Source: Ornithodoros turicata
Lineage: Eukaryota > Arthropoda > Arachnida > Ixodida > Argasidae
Assembly (NCBI RefSeq): GCF_037126465.1
Contig: NC_088207.1
Location: forward strand, 46,992,143 to 47,056,142
Direction: 5' to 3'
DNA: 64,000 bases
Positions 20,886-31,950 of this stretch are shown here, one piece after another. Positions within the stretch are counted from its first letter, which is position 1. Each line of letters starts with the position of its first letter. Both the position numbers and the translations under genes were made by a program. Under the pieces are notes generated by a model. It was not told where the DNA came from. It saw nothing but the letters and a program-made list of their open reading frames with translations, and ran no database searches.

Positions 20886-21680
20886 AGAATAGAATAGAAT
20901 AGAAATAGAAAGAAAAAAAATTGAAACGTAGGTCGGCACTGGTGCGACCAGATGTTCCATAGGACGCTTGACGTGTGGAAGCACTGAATGAATTAAAAGA
21001 TTATATCAACACGTATATCCTTGAGGTAGGTCGTGAGTGCACACAGCGCAGGTTGCTGGTGCTTCCTTGGCCAGCTCCTCAGTACCTTCTCAACACTAAA
21101 TGGTCGGTTGTCAAGTTTCGCGAGGCCTTTCTTCAGTGTTCGCCGACTATAGAGTCGAAGCGTCGGAAAGTGACCAGCACGTGCTCCGTGTTCTCTACAG
21201 TTCCGCAAGTTGAACAGTTCGGCGATCCAACGACACCTATCTTATGAAGGAATGCTGCTGCGAACGGGACGTTGAGTCGCAGGCGATGGATGACGGACTC
21301 TAACGGCTTTGGCATCTTCGATGGGAGGCAGTAGGTGCAGTTGGGGTCGATTCGCGCGAGGAACGAGTGATTCATGGCGTCGCCTGCCCACATGGTTGTA
21401 GAGTGCCGATCACATAAGGAGGCCAGCAAGTACTTCGCATCGGATTGCGTGAAGTAGATTTTATGAGTAGTTCTTTTATGGTGAGCAATTCGAGCAGCCT
21501 GGTCCGCCCTCTCATTTCCACTGAGACCGCAGTGCCCTGGGATCCACTGGATGATGATGATGTTGTGACCTTTTGTTTCGGCAGAGTTGTATGCTGCGAT
21601 AACACTGTAGACGACCGGCGCAAGTGAGGATGTTGTCGAACCTTGCATTGTTTTGAGGCCAGATTTTGAATCAGAAACAT
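20886..21680 (-). mobile_element. Broken 3' end of a LINE with RNase H
   Basis: On the minus strand the translation from about 21675 shows DSKSGLKTM (RNase H second acidic block), then WIPGHCGLSGNERADQAAR at about 21546-21490 (RNase H core with its catalytic His and last Asp), then HRLRLNVPFAAAFLHKIG and CSTCGTVENTEHV, the cysteine/histidine tail. Reverse transcriptase and endonuclease are missing, so it is 5'-truncated. The frame closes at about 21133. The 3' end runs out into an ATTCT-rich tail at 20886-20912. RNase H places it in the I/R1/Jockey-like group. Confidence 0.85.
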
Positions 21681-22700
21681 CATGAAACGGAATGAAAGTC
21701 TTTCGTTAGCATTTACGCGCGATACTTCCATTCATGTGCGTACATATATATCGTCGGTACATCTTCGTAAAATTCACTTTTACATGCACTCCGATTATTC
21801 TAGTAAACTCGAGCTCATGGTGAGATCCTCATTTGCGCGAGAGCTTTTATTTTCTCCTGGAAGTCCGAGTGTTCAGTGATCGCTAATGAGCTTGGAGCGC
21901 TGCTTTTTTTTTCTTCCCTCTCTCTCTCTCTCTTTTTTTTCCTCTGTCGCGTAATTCTCGTCGTGCCATTATTGATCTTCCACGGTCCTCGAGATCTGTT
22001 TCCCTTTATATTTTGTATTGCGAAGGGACTCGACGCGCGGCTTTCTCTCGAGCCTGTACGCCTGTTTCAATCATTTCTCCGCAATACAGCGCAAAGCTCC
22101 AATATCTTGTATGAGTGTCTTCTTTGCACCGCCGAGTGCGAAGAAGTTTGCGCAGAAAGTGGATAGGGAACATGGCGAAAAAACGACGCTTTGAGGAGAC
22201 ATCGGAGCACAATCCGATGCACACCGTGCGAGTTTAATTTTGAACTGGCGTTCCCGGTTACGCTCACGGGGCTCAGTTTCGCTCAACAGACATAACATGC
22301 AGAACTCAGCTGTTTGATGATGAAAACTCGGAATCGTTTTTTTTTTTTCGAGGTTTCTGTGGAAAGACTTTCTAGCTCAACTTTCAACTGCGTGCCGCCA
22401 AAGAGCTTCAGCTTCTTCTTTTTCCTAAATGTACACGCTTAGTGCAAATGACGATGTTCATCTTTTATTAGCGAGTTTTAGGAGAAGTAGAAGTTTCACG
22501 ATAAGGTTTCCGAAAGCATAAGCCAAACGCCTGATTCCTTTGGAGCGGTTCACATCACGTTGCTGATATCTGATTGACTGACAGAGATACGGAGTCTTGA
22601 GTCAAAGGGCGCTCGCGATTTTCTAAAACCTATTGTTGCTAGTTTCAATGCATATCATGTACAACAACAACAGATAAATTAACGATGATGAATGGGGAAA
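21681..22700. other. Non-coding stretch, nothing recognised
   Basis: (CT)n at 21918-21932 and T-rich runs are present. The GATGATGAATGGGGAAATTCGC end near 22685-22705 resembles 44060-44080 and 53150-53170, perhaps retroposon tails. Confidence 0.35.
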
Positions 22701-22704
22701 TTCG

Positions 22705-23106
22705 CTGTACCTCGAAATAAAGTGAGCGAAATCCCCACTGCAAAATAAACTATACAGCAAATAAATGTTATCTGACTACAAAATGCACAGTCGCGCGCGT
22801 GAAACTGCCAACGTCGAACTTGGGCTAACATGGACATACAAATGCAAAGATCGAGCTTGGACTAACCTAATATAATAAACTAACCAACGTGCTGTTCCGG
22901 CGTGTCCGCCCCGCTAAGCCTAACGACCGCTAAAATGTGACTTTCGTTCGCTAAAACGTCTTGGACAGATATCGCGAATTTGAGTGGTTAAATAGTGATG
23001 TCGTGTTTTTAAACACGGCAATCGAGTATTCTCGTTGATTTTCCTTCTGTGGAGAACGTGAATTTCGAGGTCAGGGATTTCGCAACCGGGAATATCGAGG
23101 TCCTCC
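22705..23106 (+). mobile_element. ACCTCGA-family element, copy 1
   Basis: It shares the body with 24080-24505, 24919-25362 (inverted) and 28395-28668: CGAAATCCCC..., TGCACAGTCGCGCGC, TGTCCGCCC-GCTAAGCCTAACG and GGGATTTCGCAACCGGGAATATCGAGGTCC. The best copy shows that the ends are inverted repeats (ACGGGTGkACCTCGAwAT). It is non-coding, about 400-444 bp long, superfamily unknown. Confidence 0.7.
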
Positions 23107-23649
23107 CCGCTGTCAGTGAAGTCATATCATGTATACCTCCGCACTGATGGACGGATTTGCATAGCCTTACGAGTCGATTTCATATTTTATTTATACGGGA
23201 AGTGGAATTCCCTGGGCGGTTGAACCGGAGAAAGGCCATTTTGAAGTTCATCTCTCGAGGAGACCACTTGGTTTGTGCATGCGAGGTTGAGTTCATCCCT
23301 ACGGATTAGGAACAGTGGAAAGTTCCTGCCCTGTTTCTTGTGAAAGACGAGTGCCCGTGGATGGTCTCGGAAAATTTAGGGTTCAATAACACGAAAAAAA
23401 AAAAAAAACAGCAACAAAGAAAAGCGCACCGTAATCATACCTATACAAAGGGCGAAAGCACTGAAGGCGTCTGAGATTCAGTCAATGTTGACCAGGGGAA
23501 AGCCGAAGCTTCTTTTGGACGGTTATGGAAACGTCAAAATGTCGCTAAAGATGACAGGATTCCAGTCCAGTGTAAGTTCCAAAGGGGAGGAGCATTAACC
23601 GCAAAAGAGCCCTCACGAGGAAATGAAAATTTCAGGATGGGCCTAGGGA
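23107..23649. other. Non-coding stretch, nothing recognised
   Basis: Poly-A at 23395-23408; no other feature. Confidence 0.35.
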
Positions 23650-24003
23650 TTTTACGATGAGCTGAGCAATCCGGCAGGTCCGGCTTCAGCGTTTCATTGG
23701 TGAGCAATTGTCCGGTGACGTCCCCCCCCCCCCCCCCCCCCCCCACGGATACTTGGGGCTCACTTTCCGCAACGAGAGTGATCAACACTCGGAATAGTTT
23801 TTGTTCCGAAGTTTTGTCACTAAGCATATAGAACATGTATTACAGAAATTTTCATATTTTATAGATGATTACGCTCCTGATAATGATCGTGCACTGCATG
23901 CACATCACAGTGTCGGATCCCGGACAATTGCTCATCAATGAACTGCTCAGGCCGGACAACTGCTCACCACATAACCGCTGAAGCCGGACAATTGCTCACC
24001 GCC
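23650..24003. mobile_element. CCGGACAATTGCTCACC phrase-repeat element
   Basis: The right arm (23915-24003) holds three tandem versions of CCGGACAAYTGCTCA separated by about 25 bp. The left arm (23655-23718) holds the complement GGTGAGCAATTGTCCGG with the same GTCCGGCTTCAGCG linker. The arms are therefore inverted copies about 50 bp or longer. A 23-nt poly-C tract (23722-23744) abuts the left arm. Confidence 0.6.
23722..23744. repeat. Poly-C tract of 23 nt
   Basis: Uninterrupted C run. Confidence 0.9.
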
Positions 24004-24079
24004 TCTTTCGCCGCACTTATATGTGATTTTATTTCTCGTTTATAGCGCTCATATACTTGACTTGCTATGTTAGCTGAAC

Positions 24080-24505
24080 TTGGGTGATAAAGTGATCGAA
24101 ATCGCCGTTGCAAAATAAACAGTTGTGAATAAATGTTATCTGACTATAAAATGCACAGTCGCGCGCGGGAAACTGCCAACAGCGAGCTTAGACTAACCTG
24201 GACATCCAAATGCAAACTCCGAACTTGGACTATAGCCTAATAATAAACTAACCAGCGTACGTGCTTTTTCGTAGTGTCCGCCCTGCTAAGCCTAACGGTC
24301 GCTAAAATGTGGCTTTCGTTCGCTAAAGCGACTTGGACAGACATAGAAAACTCGTGAGTTTGAGTGGTTATATAGTGACGTCGTGTTTTAAAACTCTGCA
24401 TATCATCTTACGAAGCAATCGAACCTTCTCGTAGATTTCCCTTGTTTCAAGAACGCGAATTTCGAGATCGGGGATTTCGGAACCGGGAATATCGGGATCC
24501 TCCCG
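24080..24505 (+). mobile_element. ACCTCGA-family element, copy 2
   Basis: It matches copy 1 along its length, including AAAATGCACAGTCGCGCGCGGGAAACTGCCAAC and TGTCCGCCCTGCTAAGCCTAACGG. The left terminal ACCTCGA is lost and the right end is worn. It lies 414 bp from the inverted copy 3, and the two could fold together. Confidence 0.7.
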
Positions 24506-24918
24506 AGTCCCGATGAATATGACATGTCGAGGCAAGGTTTCGTCCCTCGCTGTCTTTCTGCGTGTGCTCCAGTGTGATAACGGTGATGGCAGAAAACACT
24601 GTAGGGACGTATCGCTCACCCATTTAGAGGATCGTTGCATGCATTCCACAAATTACACGCCATAGTTATCCCGGACGAATAACGACTTTTCTCAGCTCGG
24701 ATGATGACCGGCAGCGGACTCCTTCCCATAATTGATCCCTTTACCCGGTATGCATCTTCTGCTTGCACGCGCTGTATGAATGCGCATTCAGCGTCTCGAT
24801 GCATGTCTGTTTAGCGCATTGGGTACGACGCGCTTTTCCAGCAAATCGGCCCGGTTACACAGGAGGCTTTGATTCGACAAGTGTGGATTCGATACTCATC
24901 GGTCGTGTTCACTTAAAC
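24506..24918. other. Spacer between inverted ACCTCGA copies
   Basis: No feature was recognised. Together with its flanking copies it could be the loop of a composite fold-back structure. Confidence 0.35.
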
Positions 24919-25362
24919 ACGGGTGGACCTCGATATTCCCGGTTGCGAAATCCCCGATCTGGAAATTTCCGTTCTCGAAACAAGGAAACTCAAGGAGAAT
25001 GCTCGATTGCTTCGTAAGATAGTATATGGTATAAGATGGTAGTATGGTATAAGATGGTATAAAAACACAGTGTCACTACTTAACTACCCAAATTCACGGG
25101 TTTTCGCGATGTCTGTAAGTCGTTTTAGCGAACGAAAGCCAAATTTTAGCAGCCGTTAGGCTTAGCGGGTCAGACGAGACGGAACACCACGTTATTAGGT
25201 TAGTCCAAGTTTGCTGTTTGCATTTTTCTGTCCAGGTTAGTCTAAGTTCGCTGTTGGCAGTTTCCCGCGCGCGACTGTGCATTTTATAGTCAAATAACGT
25301 TTATTTCCAGTAGTTTATTTTGCAGCGGGGATTTCGATCACTTTATTTCGAGGTACACCCGT
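24919..25362 (-). mobile_element. ACCTCGA-family element, copy 3, complete (444 bp)
   Basis: The plus-strand left end is ACGGGTGGACCTCGATATTCC and the right end reverse complements to ACGGGTGTACCTCGAAATAAAG, so the termini are inverted repeats. The 4-bp word AAAC is found directly on both sides (24915-24918 and 25363-25366), a likely target duplication. No open frame of note. Confidence 0.72.
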
Positions 25363-25366
25363 AAAC

Positions 25367-26449
25367 ACGTCTCGTGAGAGGCAAATGACAGACTAAATCA
25401 ACAGCACTGTTCCTCAAAATGTACAGCACGAAATTGACCAAGAACGTCGCCAACGGCGCGCCCTTGGCCCCAGGCGAGGAATCTGGGGGAAGGCACCGTA
25501 AAATTGGCCTTCAGGTGGGTCTAGCCCTTTCCGCGAAAAAATAGGTTCCGACCTTCGCTGCTGTCTCCTGGTTCGATTTAGACGTCCTAAACAGCACCCT
25601 GCAAGAGGGAGGAGGAGGAGGATGGGAGTTCCTGGTACTTTATGACAATGCAAAGCCTCTCTAATGGACGATCATTGTGGTCGACCTGTGACACAGGAGA
25701 CAATAGCTGTGAAACGGGGACCCCATTGTCCGCAGCGCTCCCCTGCGGTTGAACCACTTAGGAGGGAGCACAAGCCTCGTCCCCAATTATGATGAGTCTC
25801 CAGTCGCACTGTCCACACACGCGATCAGAATGGCAGAGTGTGGTTGCTCCAGCTGCTACTATCCCGGAAAGTCAGGTGAGATACAGGTATCAATATGGGC
25901 AATGATAACATGACGGAGTGTGGGTGTAGATAATGTGTGTGCACACGTGATTCCGAAGGAAGGGTTGGATGGGGAGAGAGAGGTTACGTCTGCTAAACGG
26001 ATTTCGGCATCGGGGAGCTCGTTTTAACAGATATTTCCGGGGGATGATCCGGTGTTATCCAGATTATCCGGTTCCGACATTTACCGAAATTTTAGCGTGT
26101 AGCGTTTTATGCGGAATAATCTCTCGAGACGACATTGTTCCAGTCACGGGTCCTATATATGCGAGCAAATGTGATTTGTTGTTTCCCGTATTTCGTTTAT
26201 GGATTTATTCGGAACAAACAGCTTTCTTTTCCGTTATTTGTACTCACTGTTTCCCCTTGGACAAGCAAAACCGACAATAACTCCCGCCTCATCGCCATAT
26301 TTCCAAGTCGTTGCAACTGCTTTTGCTCGTGTTACTGTTTTTCCACATGTATTTGAGACTAACATTATATCGCATATATACTAAATAAATTTGGCACGGT
26401 GGTTTTTGGATTTTTGGGGCACTTCGAACGTGAGTTTACCTGCGACATG
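25367..26449. other. Non-coding stretch, nothing recognised
   Basis: A GGAGGAGGAGGAGGATGG run at 25606-25623 is the only low-complexity feature. Confidence 0.35.
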
Positions 26450-26725
26450 GCCTGTCGTTGGTGGTAGCCAAGGTCGTGCTGAAGACTTGGAGGTGGTGGG
26501 TTCGATTCCTACCACCCACTGTGCTGTCTGAGGTTTTCCGAAGACTTTCCAGACAAATGTCGGCACAGTTCCCCCTGAAGTCGGCCCAGGACGCATACTA
26601 ACCCCCCCCCCCCCCGCCGGCCCCCACTCCTTCCTGCTGTCCTCTCTCCATCTGTCCACATCTGTACGCAGCTCATAGCCAAAGTTGCTCCGCGGTGCTA
26701 ACACGGAATTAACAAAAAAAAAAAA
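26450..26725 (+). mobile_element. tRNA-derived SINE
   Basis: B box GGTTCGATTCC at about 26499, then CTGTCTGAGGTTTTCC, CAGTTCCCCCTGAAGTCGGCC, CCCCCACTCCTTCCTGCTGTCC, GCTCCGCGGTGCTAACACGG and a poly-A tail (26714-26725). Internally a CCCCC stretch has grown to 14 C (26602-26615). Confidence 0.88.
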
Positions 26726-27335
26726 GAGTTCTGAGTTCAACGTTTGTGGGACAGACAGTGGTTACTGTGTAGGTGAGGCGCCTTGATAATCATTAACTTG
26801 TGTCGAAATGTTGTTTATTCGCGAAAGCCAAAGTAGGATTTTTTTCCCACATAGTCCGTCTCCGACGCACGTAACTTCTTCCGGTCAATTCCTAGCACGA
26901 CTCAAAGGAACTCCCAGAGTTGAATTACGGCTTCCGCAAGAGAAACCCCGCAATGCTTTCGGACAAACTGCGCATATGGCTTTCATTTTGACCCATACTC
27001 CGTGACCTTCGTTCTCCGTGGAGGTTGGAATGTCCGGCTATGACCACGTTTGGGGACGAGCTTCCTTTTCTTTTAGATGGAATAATGGGGAGGAATGTGT
27101 TTCGGGAAAGGGCGAGGTTACCAGTTGAAGTTGCAACACGGGCTGACAAGTCGTATCTCAGGACGGTAAACGGTTACAAGGTCATTGTAACTTAGCCGTT
27201 GGCCTTGTGCCAGGCAACCACCGCAGAATGATACGGCCTCTGTGGTCTTGTTCTGCGGTCGCATGCAGTGAATTTGAGCGCTGATGGAGCACAGGGACAA
27301 TCACCTCCTGTTGAATCTTTTCGCTTCATTTCCAG
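26726..27335. other. Non-coding stretch, possible intron
   Basis: It precedes a candidate exon at 27336; nothing else was recognised. Confidence 0.3.
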
Positions 27336-27401
27336 ACCTAATCAACGTCGCTATGAAACCTGAACCGGATTCGCCCGAATCATCTCCACCTTCAGAGTCC
27401 C
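27336..27401 (+). CDS. Candidate internal exon (22 codons) with a SUMO/phospho motif
   Basis: A pyrimidine-rich acceptor TTTTCGCTTCATTTCCAG and a consensus donor C|GTAAGT bracket 66 bp, a multiple of three with phase 1 at both sides. The frame reads LINVAMKPEPDSPESSPPSES. MKPEPDSP fits the phosphorylation-dependent sumoylation pattern psi-K-x-E-x-x-S-P known from HSF1, MEF2 and nuclear receptors, which suggests a transcription regulator. ATG 27353 could alternatively be a start codon. The gene is unknown, and no neighbouring exon was found. Confidence 0.4.
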
Positions 27402-27466
27402 GTAAGTTCGGCACGTTGTGGGGATTTTATAGTTTTCGTGACAGAACGCAATATGTTTGCATTACT

Positions 27467-27628
27467 GAGTTTTAGTGCATTGTACGCTATCGCCTTTGCG
27501 TACGTAAGGGATAGCGTTGGTGGTTCTGCGCACTGCGCGAAGCTCTCTTTCAGCTATGGCCATGCGCAGAATCATCAGCGCTATCCCTTACGTACGCAAA
27601 CGTGATAGCGTACGGCACACTAAAACTC
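27467..27628. mobile_element. Fold-back MITE (GAGTTTTAGTG ends)
   Basis: The two arms, GAGTTTTAGTGCATTGTACGCTATCGCCTTTGCGTACGTAAGGGATAGCG and the inverted right arm, agree at most positions over about 50 bp. The loop of about 60 bp includes a short TGCGCA stem. It is 162 bp with no coding capacity. Confidence 0.78.
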
Positions 27629-28394
27629 TCTATATACTGTGTTACTGATAAGATTTCTAATGCTTTATGCGTACTCAATTTGGTGCTTACTGTAAAGAGC
27701 GATGGATAGCGATAAATAACGATAGGTAACTTCTTCCACGACATCCTTTCCGCAATCGGGGGGGGGGGGGGGGGAGGTCATCCAACACCTAACACGTGTA
27801 CTAATGTACACACTCAAATCATACTAACACGATTTACTATATCTTGCTATGATAAGCAGCTGTCTCTCACAGCCCAGTCATGGGTGGTTAACCCGAGGAG
27901 CTTATCATCCAAGGAAAGGTGTAAACATCCGGCGATTTCTTCTGCTACACCGGAAGTGCCCTTGCCCAACAACAACAACAACTTTATTTGATGATGATGG
28001 TGGTTTCCACTTTTCTTTTCGTCTCTACACTTGGGGTATAGACCTTATTCAGCTTGTCAAGATATTGCAGCTTTACTGTGTCTTGGGTGATGATAGTGGT
28101 GGAAAAATACGGCGATGTGGACCTTGCTAACACACGCATATACAGGATGATGCGAAGCGATTTGAGGTGCCTAAAAAATATTGATTTGCGGTCAATAATG
28201 GATAGTACGTATTTATACGCATCGTGGTTGACTACCTGACCACGTGATCGGTAAATTCTAGTTGGCATCGGCGGCCGCTGAATGCTACCTGACGTAACTA
28301 ACAGTCTGATACACACTGCACATGCATGTTTTAACGCGGCTCTTCGGGGCCACGGAATAGTTTTTTTTTTTTCGTTAGAGTGTGCCGAAAGCGC
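27629..28394. other. Non-coding stretch with poly-G and (CAA)n
   Basis: Poly-G of 17 nt at 27758-27774 and (CAA)n at 27968-27984 with a following ACTTTATTTGATGATGATGG, a possible retroposon tail. Confidence 0.4.
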
Positions 28395-28668
28395 ATACCT
28401 GATAATAAACTAACCACCATGCTATTCCCGCGTGTCCGCCCTGCTAAGCCTAATTGCCGCTAAAATGTGTAACCACCGAATCATCTTCTTCTTACGTACC
28501 CGAACGTTACTTCGACAGACATCCAAAATCCGTCAAGCTGAGAGGTTAAATATAATGATATCGGATTTTTTAAACCCGGCAAGTCATCTTACAAAGCAAT
28601 CGAGCAATTTCTTTCTTTCGAAATGTGGAATTTCGCAACCGGGAATACCGAGGCCTTCCCCAAAATTT
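28395..28668 (+). mobile_element. ACCTCGA-family element, copy 4, 5'-truncated
   Basis: It begins inside the family at AATAAACTAACCACCATGCT and continues through TGTCCGCCCTGCTAAGCC to GGAATTTCGCAACCGGGAATACCGAGG. The left 170 bp are missing. Confidence 0.65.
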
Positions 28669-28781
28669 GTATTGTCCAAACGGCCGAGGACAGATTTCAA
28701 TCTATAGCCCTTTGGGGTGCATGTCATTTGCAGTGCATGAGCATGTGTGTTGCCCGCTCTCCATCTCGATACACAGACCGG

Positions 28782-28997
28782 GGTTCAGTGGCATTTCATC
28801 GAACGCCATTTCGTCGAAAAATGGACGCTTCATCGAATGCCGTTTCATCGAATCGGTGGCCGCCGCTTTTTCTTGCGGCAACGTGTGAAATACGTAAAAG
28901 GCTCTCCTGACCTAACCTTGGTCAGGAGTCGATGAAACGGAAGGCGTTCGATAAAACGGCGTCGATGAAATGACGTTCGATGAAATGGTCGGACACC
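28782..28997. mobile_element. TTTCATCGAA phrase-repeat element with 9-bp target duplication
   Basis: The left end is GGTTCAGTGGCATTTCATCGAACGCCATTTCGTCGAA; the right end reverse complements to GGTGTCCGACCATTTCATCGAACGTCATTTCATCGAC. Each arm repeats CATTTCATCGAACG two to four times. ACAGACCGG occurs directly on both sides (28773-28781 and 28998-29006). A 9-bp duplication and GG ends fit Mutator-like elements. It is 216 bp and has no transposase. Confidence 0.75.
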
Positions 28998-29006
28998 ACA
29001 GACCGG

Positions 29007-31364
29007 TGCTGACCCTCTGAAAAGATGTCTCACCAAAAATCGCTTTTTGCAAGATGAAAGGCGTGGAATAAAATTTACCGCATGTACCGAACTGTTAAAC
29101 AGACCACCCTCGGGTTTCCGTCAGCCACTACAAAACCCAATTACAAGCCAAGAAAAAAATTGGGGGGAGGGAAAACACAGTCACGTAATTACGACGGGAT
29201 TTTCTCTCCTCAGCTGGCTTAACCTAAAATAACTGCCATCCCGCAAAGTGAAAGCCCGAAACATGTTTCCTCCCCCTCGCGTGCAAATATAAAGAGAGGG
29301 CAAATACAAGGGGGGGTTTGACGCCCGTGACCCGCTTTGCCGTCAGAGAGCGCTGTAACCAAACACTGGGGCCTTTTATTTGCTCACAAGGCGGTCACGT
29401 TACAGTGTCAGGAAAGATCCCTCCCTCCGTTGGGAAAAAAGCACGCATCACCTCCTGGTTTGCATGCACGTCGTCAGCTCCTTTTTCACTCGTCGTCTGT
29501 TACACGGTGGTTACACGGGCATTACATGCACTGGACCCGAGATACTATATCGAACATGTGTGATGTACAGGCGCGGATGCGTAGAACGCTGTTGATTGCA
29601 TGGTGGTGCTGAGTTGAGTAACAACTATGACTTCATTTTGATTAGGGTGTTTTATCGCCACGCGCGATACTTAGCCTCATTACCCGCGGTAATTTGGATG
29701 AATATGTTAGGATGAATGTCGCAGTGGAGACCGAATGGGAAAGGTATTAGAAGTGATTTTAGGGCACCGCGTTGGTGAACTGGATTTGACGATGGACCTA
29801 GTAGTTTTGACATATAGTGAAAGGGCGAGAGTCTAGCTGATTTGGAGACACTGTGAGTGTGGTTCTGACCCCGAAAAGCTTGGTAGTATATAGGACATCG
29901 TTTTGTTTCTAAAGGACGGCGGCCGTGTGGGATACAAGTCCGAGATTTTTCAGCAGTGTCGGAGGCTGTCACGGGCCCATGGATACGGTCGTGTGTTCGG
30001 TCAGGTTTGGTCATATTGTGAACATTTCGTAGACAAGCGAAATAAATATTCTATTCAGGAAATGGAGAAAGGTGCGTTCCAGGTGTTCCAAGTCACCGCG
30101 ACGAAGTAATTTCTACCTGATTCCTGAAACGAAACCTTGGTCTGCATTTTTGATCAGTGAAGAACCGCCTGTCCGAGTGACAGTCGATGTTGGCAGAGCG
30201 ATCTGCCACGAAACTATTACAAAAAATAAATAATATTAATTAGGATTGTTCGTAATTTTATCGAATATGGCTATTGTTGCGTATTGTTCTTCACGACCAG
30301 CATTAAACTCGTCTTGCTACGCTAGCTTCTACTCCCTTAGACTCTTCACCATGATGATGACGATAGCGGTCGACTTCATGTCTTCTTTTTTTTTTACGGA
30401 CATTATTGAACTATTTCGCTACGAAAACATCTTTTGCTAGCCCTTCTCATTTTCTTCCCCTTATAGCCCGTATTCCAAACACACTTACAAACCGGACAAC
30501 GCGAAGTACCATTGTGTAGTGAAAGTGGCAGTAAAGCTAATCAAATATGCGTCCACAACTGAATACGACTCTCTCCCTCTCTCTCTCTCGCTGCGGTTGT
30601 CACACAAAGACGAGGTCTTCATTGAGTCGTCGGTGCGAATTTTGGCGCTGTTTGGAGACACACACTCTTCTTTGTGTGTGATCCTGTGTGATACGTGATA
30701 TACATGAGGTGCCGGCAGCCATTGGCGTTCGTGCCCACACAATCGAAGATCCATTGAATCGAGTACGTTCCCTTCCCTCTGCCGACCCACTATACAATGC
30801 TCTTCCGTCCCCCTTACTTGGACACAGGGGTTCGCCACAATTGCGGTTCCCACATGTACTCTGTCTGTCTTGCATCGGTCTTCGATTTCGCGTGCATTTT
30901 TCTCGCGCTTGCTTTGTATCGTTTCACTTTGAAAACAGCTATTTTGCCGGCATATGCTGTTGCTTATATACCTCAGAGTATAAGTGCCGTGCGGTTTTAT
31001 CGCATTAAAAAAAGTGCGAAGTCGATGAAGCAGAGCTCAAGGGCACTGCTACGCATAGCATGCGCGCGAGTCACTCGTGGTGGGAGTTGGTGAATCGCGC
31101 CATTTTGCCGCCCTTGTATACATTCTTAACACAGAACTTCACCACACAACACGCTGAATGGTAACCATTGTGTAGAATGATGCCATTAAAGCTCGAGTCA
31201 TAACGGCATCGTTTGACTGATGGACTCCTGGTCTGTGGAACCTGTTTTGTGACGAGTAAAGTAACTGCATAAGTGTCACAAAAAGACGTACGTACAAGCG
31301 TACGCTTGTCATTTTCAACAAAAAGTAGAGAATGAGATTCGGAATTATGGTACATGATCTATAC
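29007..31364. other. Non-coding stretch, nothing recognised
   Basis: Reading frames overlap on both strands and have no motif. A (CT)n run is at 30571-30590. Confidence 0.35.
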
Positions 31365-31440
31365 GGTGCACAAGCAGCCAAGCACAGAAGACAGACAGAG
31401 TCCGCTCTGTCTGTCTCCTGTGTTTGGCTGCTTGTGCACC
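31365..31440. repeat. 76-nt near-perfect hairpin
   Basis: Left arm 31365-31400 and right arm 31405-31440 pair over 36 positions with only two G-U pairs; the loop is TCCG. The arms carry GACAGACAGAG and GGCTGCTTGTGCACC. The small loop argues against an ordinary microRNA precursor. Confidence 0.85.
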
Positions 31441-31674
31441 TTGTAGGTCTATAGAGTGGCTGATTGATTGACCATAAGGGAGTATTCTCGTATTCTCTAT
31501 TGATTTAGTTACTGGATTGAGTATATTATAAGAGGGTGTGATTTTGAGAAACGTATATACACCGCCTACACGGGAAGGACCTGTGTACAAAGATTATGTT
31601 TACTCCTTGCAATACGAGAACAGGTAAACCACAGTCTCATAAGCGAATAGCTTATTATAGGGAGATCTAACGTA

Positions 31675-31950
31675 CGCTCTAAGAAAAAATGAGTAAATTG
31701 GGGAGAAAAAGGAGTATTTAGGGAGTAATTACAGCTTCCAGTTCTCGTGGACTGCAATTGCACCCCATTTTAGTCTCCTGGCACCGAAATTTACTCCCCA
31801 GCACTGCAAATAGTCCCCATATTTTGCATAAACATTCGTGCATTTACATGGTCCCGAAAGGTATACTAATGGTTGTGGTAATGCATCTATAGTCCCCCGA
31901 AGGACTAAAATTACTCTTCTCTCTCTCCCTCTCTCTTTTTTTTATAGAGT
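31675..31950. mobile_element. AGTCCCC/TTACTCCCC MITE, full-length copy
   Basis: The ends CGCTCTAAGAAAAAATGAGTAAA and, inverted, ACTCTATAAAAAAAAGAGAG...AGTA show a CTCTA-A-rich inverted terminus. Inside are CCATTTTAGTCTCCTGGCACCGAAATTTACTCCCCAGCACTGCAAATAGTCCCC and AATGGTTGTGGTAATGCATCTATAGTCCC. A (CT)n run has grown near the right end (31918-31937). Confidence 0.65.
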
